Shown here piece after piece: positions 17,408-25,587 of a stretch of 64,000 nt of DNA. How positions within the stretch are numbered: position 1 is the stretch's first letter; every line of letters begins with the position of its first letter. The stretch comes from Gemmatimonadota bacterium (GTDB lineage Bacteria > Gemmatimonadota > Gemmatimonadetes > Gemmatimonadales > Gemmatimonadaceae), in assembly GCA_040388625.1 (NCBI GenBank), contig JAZKBK010000005.1, forward strand, positions 347,478-411,477, written 5' to 3'. A program made the translations under genes and the position numbers. Under the pieces are notes generated by a model. That model had not been told where the DNA came from. It worked only from the letters and a program-made list of their open reading frames with translations, and ran no database searches.

Positions 17408-19657
17408 ATGACTTTCTTCAAGTTCCGACGCCGATGGTTAGCCTGCTTCTGGCTCATCCTCCCGCTGGCCGGTGCAGTGCCGGGCGGGGTCAAAGCGCAG
17501 ACGTCGCATCGCGTCGATCTGGCGGCCGCCCGCTCGCTGATTGCGCGGGTTGTACCGACCAACGCCGCCAATTTCGAAGTCGCTGCGATTCCCGACAGCG
17601 CGGGTCGCGACGTATTTGAAGTGGCAAGCGTCGGATCGCGGGTGATGCTCCGCGGATCATCGGGCGTGGCCATCGCCTCGGCGCTCAACTGGTACCTGGA
17701 GCACGTGGCTGGCGTTAATGCGTCGCTTCCACTCAAGCCAATTGCGTTACCGACGCCGCTTCCCCGCGTGACGGCGCCGGTGCACGAGTCCACGCGTTAT
17801 CGCGTGCGCTACTTCTTCAACTACTGCACGTTTTCGTATTCGATGGCGTGGTGGAACTGGAACGACTGGCAGTCGATGATCGACTGGATGGCGCTCAAGG
17901 GAATCAACGCACCACTCGCCGTTACGGGACAGGAAGCGGTCTGGCGCTCGGTACTCGGCGACTTCGGGTTCAGCCGCAAGCAGATCGGCGACTTCATCGT
18001 GGGGCCGGCATATTTGCCGTGGGGGTGGATGGCGAACATCGACGGGTTGGGTGGCCCACTGCCCGACAGCTGGATTGACAGTCACGTCACGCTGGAGCGA
18101 CAAATTTTGTCGCGCGAGCGGTCATTGGGAATGACTCCGGTACTGCAAGGATTCACGGGACATGTGCCGGAGTCGATCACGCAAGTGATTCCCGGAACGA
18201 AGATTCATCAAACAGGAGATTGGTCGGCGGGATTCTCCGGCACCTGGTTTCTGGATCCGCAGGATTCGCTGTTCCAGCGAATGGGTCGGAAGTTCGTCGA
18301 GAAGCAGACTGAGCTCTTCGGCACCGACCACCTGTACGCCGCCGACCCGTTCAACGAAATCGACCCGCCGTCCAACGACTCGACGTTCCTGGCCGACATG
18401 GGCGGCGCGATCTACAACGGCATGCACTCGGCCGACACGAGCGCGACGTGGGTAATACAGGCGTGGTTCCTGGTGTATGGCAAGAAGTTCTGGCAGGATC
18501 CGCAGGCCGAGGCATTGTTGGGTGCCGTGCCGGATGACCGCATGCTGGTGCTGGATCTGTGGGGCGACCGCTCGCCCGGATGGAAGGCGCGTCACGCCTT
18601 TTACGGCAAGCCGTGGATCTGGAATGTGCTGTACAATTTTGGCGGCAAGGTGAGCGTGAACGGTGACCTGCCGCAGATTGCCGCGAATCTCGACACGGCC
18701 ATTCGCAGCCCCGATAAGGGACGCATGGAAGGACTCGGCATGACCATGGAAGGTCTGGGGACGAACCCGATCGTGCCCGACTTCGTGTTCGACCAGGTGT
18801 GGCGCGACACCGTGCCCGACGTGCCTGCGTGGACGCGCGATTACATCACGCGCCGGTATGGGCATTACAACGCGTCGGCGTGGAGCGCGTGGAAATTGCT
18901 GCTCGCGACAGCGTTCCGCTCGTCGGCGCAGACCGGGAATTTTCTGGGCGAGCGACCGCAGTTTTACGTGAAGGGGCGGTCGTACCGTACCGAGCCGATT
19001 CCGCCGTACGACGAGCGCATTGTCGCGCGCGCTTTGGATTCGCTGTTGGCAGCCGCGCCCGCACTTGGCAGTAACGACGCGTACCGTTATGACGTCGTGA
19101 ATCTGACGAGGCAGGTACTTGGGCAGCTCGGGCTACCGTTGGTGAATCGACTGCAGGCGGCGTACGAGGAGAAGAATCGCACGAAGCTGATCGCGACGGA
19201 GGGACAGATCGAATCGCTGTTACGCGACCTCGATACGTTGGTTGGCACGCGGCGGGAGTTCCTGTTGGGACGGTGGATTGCCGACGCCAAACGCTGGGGC
19301 ACGACGGATGATGAGCGACGGTTGAACGAGTGGAACGCGCGCAACATCATCACGCTCTGGGGCACCAAGTGCACCGAGGGACAGAACGACGACCTGAACC
19401 TTTACGCGTTCAAGGAGTGGGAGGGGATGTTCACCGGATACTTTCTGCCGCGATGGGACGCGTTCTTCAAGGATCTGAACGCGTCACTGGACAGTGGGAA
19501 GCCGCTCGACCGTGCGCCCTTTGCCGCCGCTTCGTGCGAGTGGGAGCAGAAATGGTCGCGCGCGACGACGCCGACGTTCAGAACCGAGCCGACGGGTGAG
19601 CCGGTGGCGACAGCGGAGCGGTTGGTGAAGAAGTGGCGGCCCGAGATTGTCCAATAA
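17408..19657 (+). CDS. Alpha-N-acetylglucosaminidase, GH89 (NAGLU-like)
   Basis: 749 residues with a signal peptide (residues 1-30, ending near VKAQ). The N-terminal NAGLU_N-like domain, the central TIM barrel and the helical C-terminal domain follow the GH89 order. Family markers include RYFFNYCTFSYSMAWWNWNDW, GINAPLAVTGQE, YLPWGWMANIDGLGGP, a catalytic Glu in ADPFNEIDPPS and a second one in MTMEGLG. GH89 enzymes release terminal alpha-linked GlcNAc, for example from heparan-like glycans or mucin O-glycans. No other glycan genes flank it, so the natural substrate is unknown. The start at 17408 gives a clean signal peptide; 23 upstream codons in frame are unlikely to be used. Confidence 0.9.
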   Translation: MTFFKFRRRWLACFWLILPLAGAVPGGVKAQTSHRVDLAAARSLIARVVPTNAANFEVAAIPDSAGRDVFEVASVGSRVMLRGSSGVAIASALNWYLEHVAGVNASLPLKPIALPTPLPRVTAPVHESTRYRVRYFFNYCTFSYSMAWWNWNDWQSMIDWMALKGINAPLAVTGQEAVWRSVLGDFGFSRKQIGDFIVGPAYLPWGWMANIDGLGGPLPDSWIDSHVTLERQILSRERSLGMTPVLQGFTGHVPESITQVIPGTKIHQTGDWSAGFSGTWFLDPQDSLFQRMGRKFVEKQTELFGTDHLYAADPFNEIDPPSNDSTFLADMGGAIYNGMHSADTSATWVIQAWFLVYGKKFWQDPQAEALLGAVPDDRMLVLDLWGDRSPGWKARHAFYGKPWIWNVLYNFGGKVSVNGDLPQIAANLDTAIRSPDKGRMEGLGMTMEGLGTNPIVPDFVFDQVWRDTVPDVPAWTRDYITRRYGHYNASAWSAWKLLLATAFRSSAQTGNFLGERPQFYVKGRSYRTEPIPPYDERIVARALDSLLAAAPALGSNDAYRYDVVNLTRQVLGQLGLPLVNRLQAAYEEKNRTKLIATEGQIESLLRDLDTLVGTRREFLLGRWIADAKRWGTTDDERRLNEWNARNIITLWGTKCTEGQNDDLNLYAFKEWEGMFTGYFLPRWDAFFKDLNASLDSGKPLDRAPFAAASCEWEQKWSRATTPTFRTEPTGEPVATAERLVKKWRPEIVQ

Positions 19658-19732
19658 CGGCGTTCAATCTCCCCCGTCCATGACGTAATCTTGGTCATGG
19701 CCGAAAACTCAGCGAACTCAAAGGGAAATCCA

Positions 19733-20959
19733 ATGAAGCCTTTCGCAAGTGCAGCACTGTTTCTCACACTCATATCGATCGCGCCAGCCGCGGGTGCCCA
19801 GGTCAACGCCGGCGAACAGAAGCCCGAGGCGAGCCTCCCGTTCACCATGACTCAGGTTGCAACCTTCAACCTCCCATGGCGCATCGCCTTCCTCCCCGAT
19901 GGGCGGATGCTCATCACTGAGAAGGTCGGCCCGCTCTGGGTCGTGACCCAGAAGGGCGCAAAGACGGAGGTCAAGAATGTCCCCGCCGTCCTGCACCACG
20001 ATCAGGGTGGCATGCTCGGCGTCTATCTGTCGCCGAACTACGCGACCGACCACTACGTCTATCTCACCTACGCCGAGCCGCACGACAGCGGGTCGAGCCT
20101 GGCGCTCGCACGGGCCAAGCTCTCGCTTTCCGGAAGCTCGGCCAGCCTCGATGGGCTCAAGGTCATCTGGCGCGACGGTGCAGGTGGCAAGGGTGGCCAG
20201 TTCGGCGGAGCGGTCGCGTTCTCGCCTGACAAGAAGTTCCTGTTCCTGACCGTCGGCGAGCGTCAGCGCTTTACGCCCGCGCAGGATCCTGATTCACCGC
20301 TCGGCAAGATTCTGCGTCTGACGCTCGACGGCAAGCCGGCGCCCGGCAACCCCCAGGCTGGCAAGGTCGGCGCGTCGAAGATTCCGGTGATAAATCCGAC
20401 TCGCAACACGGAAACGGCCAAGACTGCGCCCGTCATCTACACGTATACCTTCCCCGGACCGAACCTCACGCCGTCGGAGACCTGGGCCACCGGTTTTCGC
20501 ACGCCGTACGGACTGGCGTTCGCGCCCGACGGCCGGCTGTGGGAGCTCGAGGACGGACCGCGCGGCGGCGACGAGCTCAACCTGGTCGAGCGCGGCAAGA
20601 ACTACGGCTGGCCGCTCGTCTCCTACGGCAAGAACTACGACGGCGTGCCAATCCCGAGCCCGGACACTCGGCCCGATCTCGTCAAGCCGGTCATCTACTG
20701 GACGCCGGTCATCGCGTCGGCAGGCCTCACCTTCTACGACGGCAAGATGTTCCCGCAGTGGGACGGATCGGCGTTCGCCGCCGGACTCGGGAGCAAGTCG
20801 CTTACCCGGATCACGCTCGACAAGAACGGTGGTGCCAACGCTGCGGAACGCTGGGACATGAGTCGCAGGGTTCGCGACATCGCCGTTGCGCCGGACGGCG
20901 CGCTGTGGCTGATCGAGGATTCGGCTACGGGCGGGCTGTTTCGCATCACACCGAAGTAG
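19733..20959 (+). CDS. PQQ-dependent sugar dehydrogenase (aldose sugar dehydrogenase, YliI-like)
   Basis: 408 residues with a signal peptide (MKPFASAALFLTLISIAPAAGAQ). A six-bladed GSDH beta-propeller is indicated by NLPWRIAFLPDGRMLITEK, HDQGGMLGVYLSPNYATDHYVYLTYAE, GKGGQFGGAVAFSPD, TGFRTPYGLAFAPDGRLWELEDGPRGGDELNLV and KNYGWPLVSYG. Such enzymes oxidise aldose sugars in the periplasm with PQQ as cofactor. AAGGGAA precedes the ATG; fourteen in-frame codons upstream lack a signal. It may be read with the GH89 gene 75 bases upstream, which would link sugar release to periplasmic oxidation, but this is only inferred. Confidence 0.85.
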   Translation: MKPFASAALFLTLISIAPAAGAQVNAGEQKPEASLPFTMTQVATFNLPWRIAFLPDGRMLITEKVGPLWVVTQKGAKTEVKNVPAVLHHDQGGMLGVYLSPNYATDHYVYLTYAEPHDSGSSLALARAKLSLSGSSASLDGLKVIWRDGAGGKGGQFGGAVAFSPDKKFLFLTVGERQRFTPAQDPDSPLGKILRLTLDGKPAPGNPQAGKVGASKIPVINPTRNTETAKTAPVIYTYTFPGPNLTPSETWATGFRTPYGLAFAPDGRLWELEDGPRGGDELNLVERGKNYGWPLVSYGKNYDGVPIPSPDTRPDLVKPVIYWTPVIASAGLTFYDGKMFPQWDGSAFAAGLGSKSLTRITLDKNGGANAAERWDMSRRVRDIAVAPDGALWLIEDSATGGLFRITPK

Positions 20960-20970
20960 CGCCTTGAAGT

Positions 20971-21008
20971 AGATCCTGCCTCGTGCCCGCGAGCACGGGG
21001 CAGGATCT
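20971..21008. terminator. Bidirectional terminator, sugar dehydrogenase / DUF4256
   Basis: AGATCCTGCC-T-CGTGC pairs with GCACG-GG-GCAGGATCT around a short loop, forming a stem of about 15 pairs between two convergent stop codons. Confidence 0.6.
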
Positions 21009-21027
21009 GATGTCACGGTCCCCGTAG

Positions 21028-21597
21028 CTAGACTCTGAGCGAGCAGCGGAATCCCCGCGCTGCATAGTAGGACTCGGCGCCATTGTGATATACGAAGACG
21101 GTGTCGTAGCGGCGATCGCAGAACAGCGCGCCTCCGAGCCTTCTGATGTCGTCAGGTGTCTGCACCCAACTGGACGTGGTCGTATCGACCTTCTCCATCT
21201 CCTGCAGCCGCCGGTACTCGGCTGCCGTAAGCAGCGTAGCACCCATCGTGGTTGCCATTTCGACTGCACTGTTCTTGGGCTTGTGCTCCTTCCGTGCCTC
21301 CAGCGCCTCGCGGTCGTAACAGACACTTCGGCGCCCCTTGGGGCTCTGCGCTGAACAATCCATGAATATCAGCTCGCCCGTAGCCGCATCGACATCGACT
21401 ACGTCCGGTTCGCCTCCAGATTGCTCCATCTCGCTGAGTGACCAGAGTCTGGCGCTGTTGGACTCGAGTCTTGCGTGCACCGCGCTCCATTCGAGACCGG
21501 CATGGCGGTGCATGTGCGCTTCGAAGCGGGTCTTCAAAGTCTTGAGCAACTCGTCGCGTTGCTTCCCGGTAAGATCTTTCGCTTTTGCCATTTTCAT
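21028..21597 (-). CDS. DUF4256 family protein
   Basis: 189 residues. The whole length fits DUF4256: ARLESNSARLWSLSEMEQSG, then GEPDVVDVDAATGELIFMDC, SPKGRRSVCYDREALEARKE and TPDDIRRLGGALFCDRRYDT, ending in VYHNGAESYYAARGFR. The family is widespread in soil bacteria and has no established biochemical role; several invariant acidic, Cys and Arg residues suggest an enzyme. The start at 21597 (MKMAKAK) was chosen because the 17 upstream in-frame residues are not family-like. A small membrane-protein gene lies 53 bases upstream on the same strand and might be co-transcribed. Confidence 0.85.
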   Translation of the reverse strand: MKMAKAKDLTGKQRDELLKTLKTRFEAHMHRHAGLEWSAVHARLESNSARLWSLSEMEQSGGEPDVVDVDAATGELIFMDCSAQSPKGRRSVCYDREALEARKEHKPKNSAVEMATTMGATLLTAAEYRRLQEMEKVDTTTSSWVQTPDDIRRLGGALFCDRRYDTVFVYHNGAESYYAARGFRCSLRV

Positions 21598-21650
21598 TCG
21601 CGTTGCGTTTGATGTCGGGACTGGTTCGAGATGTGCCGCCCTCGTCACGC

Positions 21651-21818
21651 TCAGGGACGTTTCAGGAACCGGAAGTAGAAGGCTGCGAATATCAGGACGA
21701 TTCCTGCGTTTACCGCCAGCCGTTCCCAGAATCGATTCCTGAAGAACGAGAGATCGACTACTACGATCACAATTGCCATCAAAACTACGTAGAGTGCGGT
21801 GGCGGTCTGACTTTTCAC
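21651..21818 (-). CDS. Small two-helix membrane protein
   Basis: 55-residue frame starting at GTG 21818 behind a GAGGTG ribosome-binding site at good spacing. Two predicted membrane helices (TALYVVLMAIVIVVVDLSFF and LAVNAGIVLIFAAFYFRFL) are joined by a short basic loop containing RNRFWERL, with a Lys/Arg C-terminus. The family is not recognised. The frame lies between the VOC gene (21897) and the DUF4256 gene, all on the same strand, so an operon is possible. Topology puts both ends on the same side, probably the cytoplasm. Confidence 0.6.
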   Translation of the reverse strand: MKSQTATALYVVLMAIVIVVVDLSFFRNRFWERLAVNAGIVLIFAAFYFRFLKRP

Positions 21819-21896
21819 TAGCTCACCTCGTGTTGGTCGTCCAACTGCTTCAGCCTCAGCCGGGTCGTGGATTCGAAATGGTGCGGATTTCCCCCA

Positions 21897-22283
21897 TCAT
21901 TGACCGGCAGGCGGCTGCCAGAGTTCCACCTTGTTTCCTTCCGGATCGATGACCCAGCCAAACTTTCCGTACTCGGAGTCGTCGATCTTTTCGAGAACAT
22001 TGCAGCCTTCTTCGCGTAAGACTTTGACCAGACCGTGGAGATCTTCCACGCGGTAATTGACCATGAAAGGTGCAGCACTGGGTGCAAACTGGTCGCTTTG
22101 CGCCGAAGCAATGGACCAGACGGTGGTCCCGGCAGCCGGCTTACCTTCACCGTCGGTCCAGGTGAAAGCCGCGCCGCCCCAATCCTGAACATCGATTCCA
22201 AGGTGCTGCTTGTACCACGCCTGCAATGCGGGTGCATCCTTCGCCTTGAAGAAGATGCCGCCAATGCCAGTGACTCGCTTCAT
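21897..22283 (-). CDS. VOC/glyoxalase-family protein
   Basis: 128 residues, full-length VOC fold: GGIFFKAKDAPALQAWYKQH with LGIDVQDWGGAAFTW in the first unit and FMVNYRVEDLHGLVKVLREEG, YGKFGWVIDPEGNKVELWQP in the second. DPEGNKVELW carries the conserved Glu that is often a metal ligand. GGAGG lies four bases upstream of the ATG, which supports the start. It is likely a lyase, isomerase or resistance-type binding protein; the substrate is unknown. It is divergent from the glycosylasparaginase gene. Confidence 0.8.
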   Translation of the reverse strand: MKRVTGIGGIFFKAKDAPALQAWYKQHLGIDVQDWGGAAFTWTDGEGKPAAGTTVWSIASAQSDQFAPSAAPFMVNYRVEDLHGLVKVLREEGCNVLEKIDDSEYGKFGWVIDPEGNKVELWQPPAGQ

Positions 22284-22407
22284 GGAACCTCCGAGGACGG
22301 GTGGTGGTGCGGGGGGAAGGGCGTGCGTGCGTTTTCAGCGGTTTGGCCCCAAGTTAACCACTTCCTGCCAGATCGAATCGTCCGTCCCTCTATCCTATCC
22401 CGAAAAG

Positions 22408-23436
22408 ATGCTGACCAGCCGTCGACAATTCCTCCAGAGCTCACTACTCGCTACCGGTGCACTGGCCCTGCCGCGCACGATGCTGGCGGGCGAGACAGTT
22501 TCGCGTCGTGCAGCAGGGGGCCGAGTGGTGTCGACCTGGGATTTTGGCGTCGGCGCGAATGCCGCGGCGTGGCCGGTACTTGCACGCAGCGGCGCGGCGC
22601 TCGACGCCGTCGAGGCCGGCGCGCGCTGGGCCGAATCGGATCTGTGCAACTCCACGGTGGGACACTGCGGTTACCCCGATCGCGATGGCGTGCTCACACT
22701 CGACGCCAGCATCATGAATGGCGACGGCAGTTGCGGTGGCGTGGGCGCGATCGAGGACATCGAACACCCGGTGTCAGTTGCGCGCGCGGTGATGGAAAAG
22801 ACTCCGCACGTGCTGCTCGTTGCGGATGGCGCGCAGGAGTTCGCAGTATCGCAAGGCTTCGCGAAGAAGCCGCTGCTTACAGACGACGCGCGCAAGGCGT
22901 GGCGGGAATGGCTCAAGACGTCCGAGTACAAACCGAAGATGAATGTCGAGCGCACGGGTATTCCCGGCGACGAGCACAATCACGACACACTGGGCATCCT
23001 TGCACTCGATATCCATGGCAAGCTCGCCGGTGCCTGCACCACCAGCGGCATGGCGTGGAAGATGCACGGCCGCGTCGGCGACAGTCCCATTATCGGTGCT
23101 GGTCTTTATGCCGACAACGAAGTTGGCGCCGCAACTGCGTCGGGCGTCGGCGAGGAGATGATCCGCAACTCGGCGAGCTTCCTCGTGGTGGAGTTGATGC
23201 GACAGGGACGCACGCCAAGGGAAGCGTGCCGCGGAGCGATCGAGCGCGTCGTTCAGAAGCGGCCGGCCGCGAGCAAGAACCTGCAGGTGTGCTTCCTCGC
23301 AATCAACAAGAATGGCGAGGTTGGTGCGTACGCACTGCATCCCGGATTCGTCTATGCAATGCACGACGCGACACCGGGACCGCACGACAAGCTGATCGCG
23401 GCCGAATCGATCTACGGTGGCAGTGTCGTTCGGTGA
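22408..23436 (+). CDS. Tat-exported N4-(beta-N-acetylglucosaminyl)-L-asparaginase / isoaspartyl peptidase
   Basis: 342 residues. The N-terminus MLTSRRQFLQSSLLATGALA is a twin-arginine signal, so the protein is exported folded. The Ntn-hydrolase core shows NSTVGHCGYPDRDG, GDGSCGGVGAIEDIEHP and the autoproteolysis site with nucleophilic Thr in HNHDTLGILALD, then GKLAGACTTSGMAWKMHGRVGDSPIIGAG. Glycosylasparaginases cleave the GlcNAc-Asn bond of N-glycan remnants; isoaspartyl dipeptides are an alternative substrate. Its stop overlaps the GTG of cutC by a GTGA junction, so the two genes are translationally coupled. Confidence 0.9.
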   Translation: MLTSRRQFLQSSLLATGALALPRTMLAGETVSRRAAGGRVVSTWDFGVGANAAAWPVLARSGAALDAVEAGARWAESDLCNSTVGHCGYPDRDGVLTLDASIMNGDGSCGGVGAIEDIEHPVSVARAVMEKTPHVLLVADGAQEFAVSQGFAKKPLLTDDARKAWREWLKTSEYKPKMNVERTGIPGDEHNHDTLGILALDIHGKLAGACTTSGMAWKMHGRVGDSPIIGAGLYADNEVGAATASGVGEEMIRNSASFLVVELMRQGRTPREACRGAIERVVQKRPAASKNLQVCFLAINKNGEVGAYALHPGFVYAMHDATPGPHDKLIAAESIYGGSVVR

Positions 23437-24191
23437 TCCGGTCCGTGCTCGAGATCGCGGCCAACTCGCTGGGCTCTGCGCTCGCTGCGCAGGAAGGTGG
23501 CGCCGATCGCATCGAGCTGTGCGCTGACCTGGGCGACGGCGGCACGACGCCCTCGTACGGCACGCTCGCCATCACACGTGATCGGGTGCGCATTCCTCTG
23601 TATGCATTGATCCGCCCGCGCACTGGCGACTTCTGCTACGACACAGGCGAGGTCGACGTGATGCTGCGCGACATCGAGATGTGCGCGAAATTGGGTTGCG
23701 ACGGCGTTGTGATTGGCGCACTTGATGCGCACGGCGACGTAGATGAGGCCGTTTGTCGCGAGCTGATCTCCGCTACAGAAATGATGGATGTGACCTTCCA
23801 TCGCGCCTTCGATGTCGCGCGCGACCAGGCGCGTGCGCTCGACACGATTATCGAGCTGGGCTGCGAACGTGTATTGACGTCGGGCGGCGAAGCGACCGCG
23901 CTCGCGGGCGCAGAGCGCATCGCCGGATTCGTGAAGCAGGCCGGCTCGCGTCTCAACATGATGGCCGGCGCCGGTGTCGACGCCGGCAATATCCTCGACG
24001 TGGCCATCCTCAGCAATGCACGCGAGTTCCACAGCTCGGCGAAAGCCGTGCGCAGATCGGTGAGCCATCATCGCAACGACCACCTGCCGGGACTGCAAGC
24101 GGATTGGTGGCAGACCGACGCCGTCATCGTTCGCGCAATGGTAGAGGCGTTGAGTCGCCGGGCCCGAGGCGGCGCGCTCGCTCTCGACTGA
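23433..24191 (+). CDS. cutC: CutC-family TIM-barrel protein
   Basis: 252 residues of the CutC copper-homeostasis family: LEIAANSLGSALAAQEGGADRIELC, GGTTPSYGTL, PLYALIRPRTGDFCY, DGVVIGALDAHGDVD, MDVTFHRAFD, VLTSGGEATAL and NMMAGAGVDAGNI. It starts at GTG 23433, overlapping the stop of the preceding gene by four bases. CutC was linked to copper tolerance in Escherichia coli, but its enzymatic role is unsettled. Coupling to a glycosylasparaginase supports a role in glycan or amide catabolism rather than copper. Length equals the family norm. Confidence 0.9.
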   Translation: MIRSVLEIAANSLGSALAAQEGGADRIELCADLGDGGTTPSYGTLAITRDRVRIPLYALIRPRTGDFCYDTGEVDVMLRDIEMCAKLGCDGVVIGALDAHGDVDEAVCRELISATEMMDVTFHRAFDVARDQARALDTIIELGCERVLTSGGEATALAGAERIAGFVKQAGSRLNMMAGAGVDAGNILDVAILSNAREFHSSAKAVRRSVSHHRNDHLPGLQADWWQTDAVIVRAMVEALSRRARGGALALD

Positions 24192-24205
24192 CCGGCCGGG
24201 GCAAT

Positions 24206-24249
24206 ATATAGTCATAGATCTTGACAGTCTGATTTATTGACTATATTGT
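24206..24249 (+). promoter_or_regulatory. MarR-gene promoter with flanking inverted repeat
   Basis: TTGACA (24221-24226) and TATTGT (24244-24249) are 17 bases apart, eight bases ahead of the MarR start codon. An inverted repeat, ATATAGTCA (24206-24214) and TGACTATAT (24238-24246), brackets the −35 region and overlaps the −10. This arrangement is typical of an autorepressed MarR-type promoter. The AT-rich block stands out from its GC-rich surroundings. Confidence 0.6.
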
Positions 24250-24256
24250 TCACCCC

Positions 24257-24751
24257 ATGACAAAAAAACACCTCTGGTTTGAAGACGTGGCACTTCCCGC
24301 CCTGCTGCGGCACGCGCGCGTCACCTATGGAAGCGCGATGCGCCGAGCTCTGGCAGACGCCGGCTACGACGACATCCCGAAGAACGGATTGTACGTGATT
24401 GGCGGCCTGGCGCTGGGCGTCGAAGATGTGCCGCTGGGCCAGCTCATCAGGGAGTTGCGCATCTCAAAGCAGGCGGCTGGTCAACTCGTGGACACGCTGG
24501 TGACGCGCGGCTATCTGGAGCGCACCGTCGACGAGCAGGATCGCCGAAAGCTGACGATCACCCTGACTGCACGTGGCCGCGCGGCGGCTCTGGTCCAGAC
24601 AGCCGCGCGCGAGAAGATCGACGCGGAGCTCGCGACGCGTGTGGGGCAGCGCGCCGTCAGCGATGCACGTCGAGCTCTGGCAGCGTTGATCGAAATCGGC
24701 CGAGAACGCGCGGAGCTGGAAGAGAGCGCAGCCAACGCATGGGATGAATGA
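24257..24751 (+). CDS. MarR-family transcriptional regulator
   Basis: 164 residues. The winged helix is seen in VPLGQLIRELRISKQAAGQLVDTLVTRGYLERTVDEQDRRKLTITLTARGR, with DEQDRRK as the wing. The flanking helices form the dimer domain. The protein should bind a palindromic operator and respond to a small ligand or oxidant. Its own promoter contains a matching inverted repeat, so autoregulation is likely. The target gene is not obvious: the upstream neighbour is cutC on the same strand, and the next gene is on the opposite strand. The tail is Glu/Ala-rich. Confidence 0.9.
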   Translation: MTKKHLWFEDVALPALLRHARVTYGSAMRRALADAGYDDIPKNGLYVIGGLALGVEDVPLGQLIRELRISKQAAGQLVDTLVTRGYLERTVDEQDRRKLTITLTARGRAAALVQTAAREKIDAELATRVGQRAVSDARRALAALIEIGRERAELEESAANAWDE

Positions 24752-24922
24752 AAAGATTACGAGCGTGCAAGTGAAGGATCGAACATTGGGCGCTGGCTGA
24801 TGGTGCGACGGTAAGCACTGCCGACATTCATAGTGACAACGGCCAGTGTGGGTCGCCGCGTTTCGTACGAGATCTGGCGTTGCCGGAGAGGGAGGTGCTC
24901 GTCGCGGCGAGAGTCACGCGAG

Positions 24923-25282
24923 TCAACTTCGTGGTTCTTCGTAGAGACCGAATTCGTTGCCAACGGGATCGGTGAACACCGCGAATGCACCCATGTTCGC
25001 CCCGATGTCTGTGCGCGGCGTCGCGATCCTGCCGCCAGCGGCTTCGATGTGCTCGAGTGCATCCGAGATGTTGTCCACCATGATGTACACCCGTGTCCGC
25101 TCCTCTGGCGTTCGGTCGCCTTCCTTGACCCATGTACCGCTCACGGAACCGGTGTCATCAAATGCCAGGTTACCGTCGCCGCGGGGCCGAACCTTCCAGC
25201 CGAAGATGCTTGAATAGAACGCGGCTGAGTCTTCCGCCAGATTCGCGGGAATTTCGAGGTAACAAATCTTGCCGTGTGGCAT
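24923..25282 (-). CDS. VOC/glyoxalase-family protein
   Basis: 119 residues: KICYLEIPANLAEDSAAFYSSIFGWKVRPRG, GTWVKEG, VYIMVDNISDALEHIEAAGGRIATPR and GAFAVFTDPVGNEFGLYEE. This is the CFP32/27-kDa-antigen-like subgroup of VOC proteins. GGAGG lies eight bases upstream of the ATG at 25282. Function unknown; small-molecule binding or detoxification is typical. The 171 bases between it and the MarR gene hold no recognisable gene. Confidence 0.8.
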   Translation of the reverse strand: MPHGKICYLEIPANLAEDSAAFYSSIFGWKVRPRGDGNLAFDDTGSVSGTWVKEGDRTPEERTRVYIMVDNISDALEHIEAAGGRIATPRTDIGANMGAFAVFTDPVGNEFGLYEEPRS

Positions 25283-25587
25283 CAGCAGAACCTCCGACAA
25301 TTGAGTGGCCGTCGACGCGCTCAATCTGTGGGTAAAACGCGCGGGGCGAAAGCTGGACGCATGTGAAAAGGACTGCCCTCCTATGGCTGGCGAACAGGGG
25401 TTCAATTGCGTGGGCCTTGGATCTCCGCAAAACGCAACCAGCGCTTCGGGGTCCGCTTCGGGTCAAGTCTTGCGCCGTGCGCGACGTCGGCGCATCAGCA
25501 CCCCGAATCTTTCAGAGCCGATCGTATGGCGCTAGTATTGATGCGTTGCAGGCTCGTCAATGTTTCGTTCCCGCTGCCGACCCGCCC
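25283..25587. other. Intergenic region between VOC and SBP56-like genes
   Basis: About 300 bases between divergent genes. The frame of the downstream gene stays open through most of it but the translated text is not family-like. No palindrome, RNA gene or clear promoter pair was found. Confidence 0.4.

Noticed and set aside
22035-23432. A long N-terminal extension in frame with cutC
   Set aside because: The extension is out of phase with the glycosylasparaginase gene that fills the same bases; CutC has normal length from GTG 23433.
24752-24922. Short minus-strand frame after the MarR gene ending YRRTISQRPMFDPSLARS
   Set aside because: It has no ribosome-binding site or recognised family and appears to be read-through from the neighbouring VOC region in another frame.
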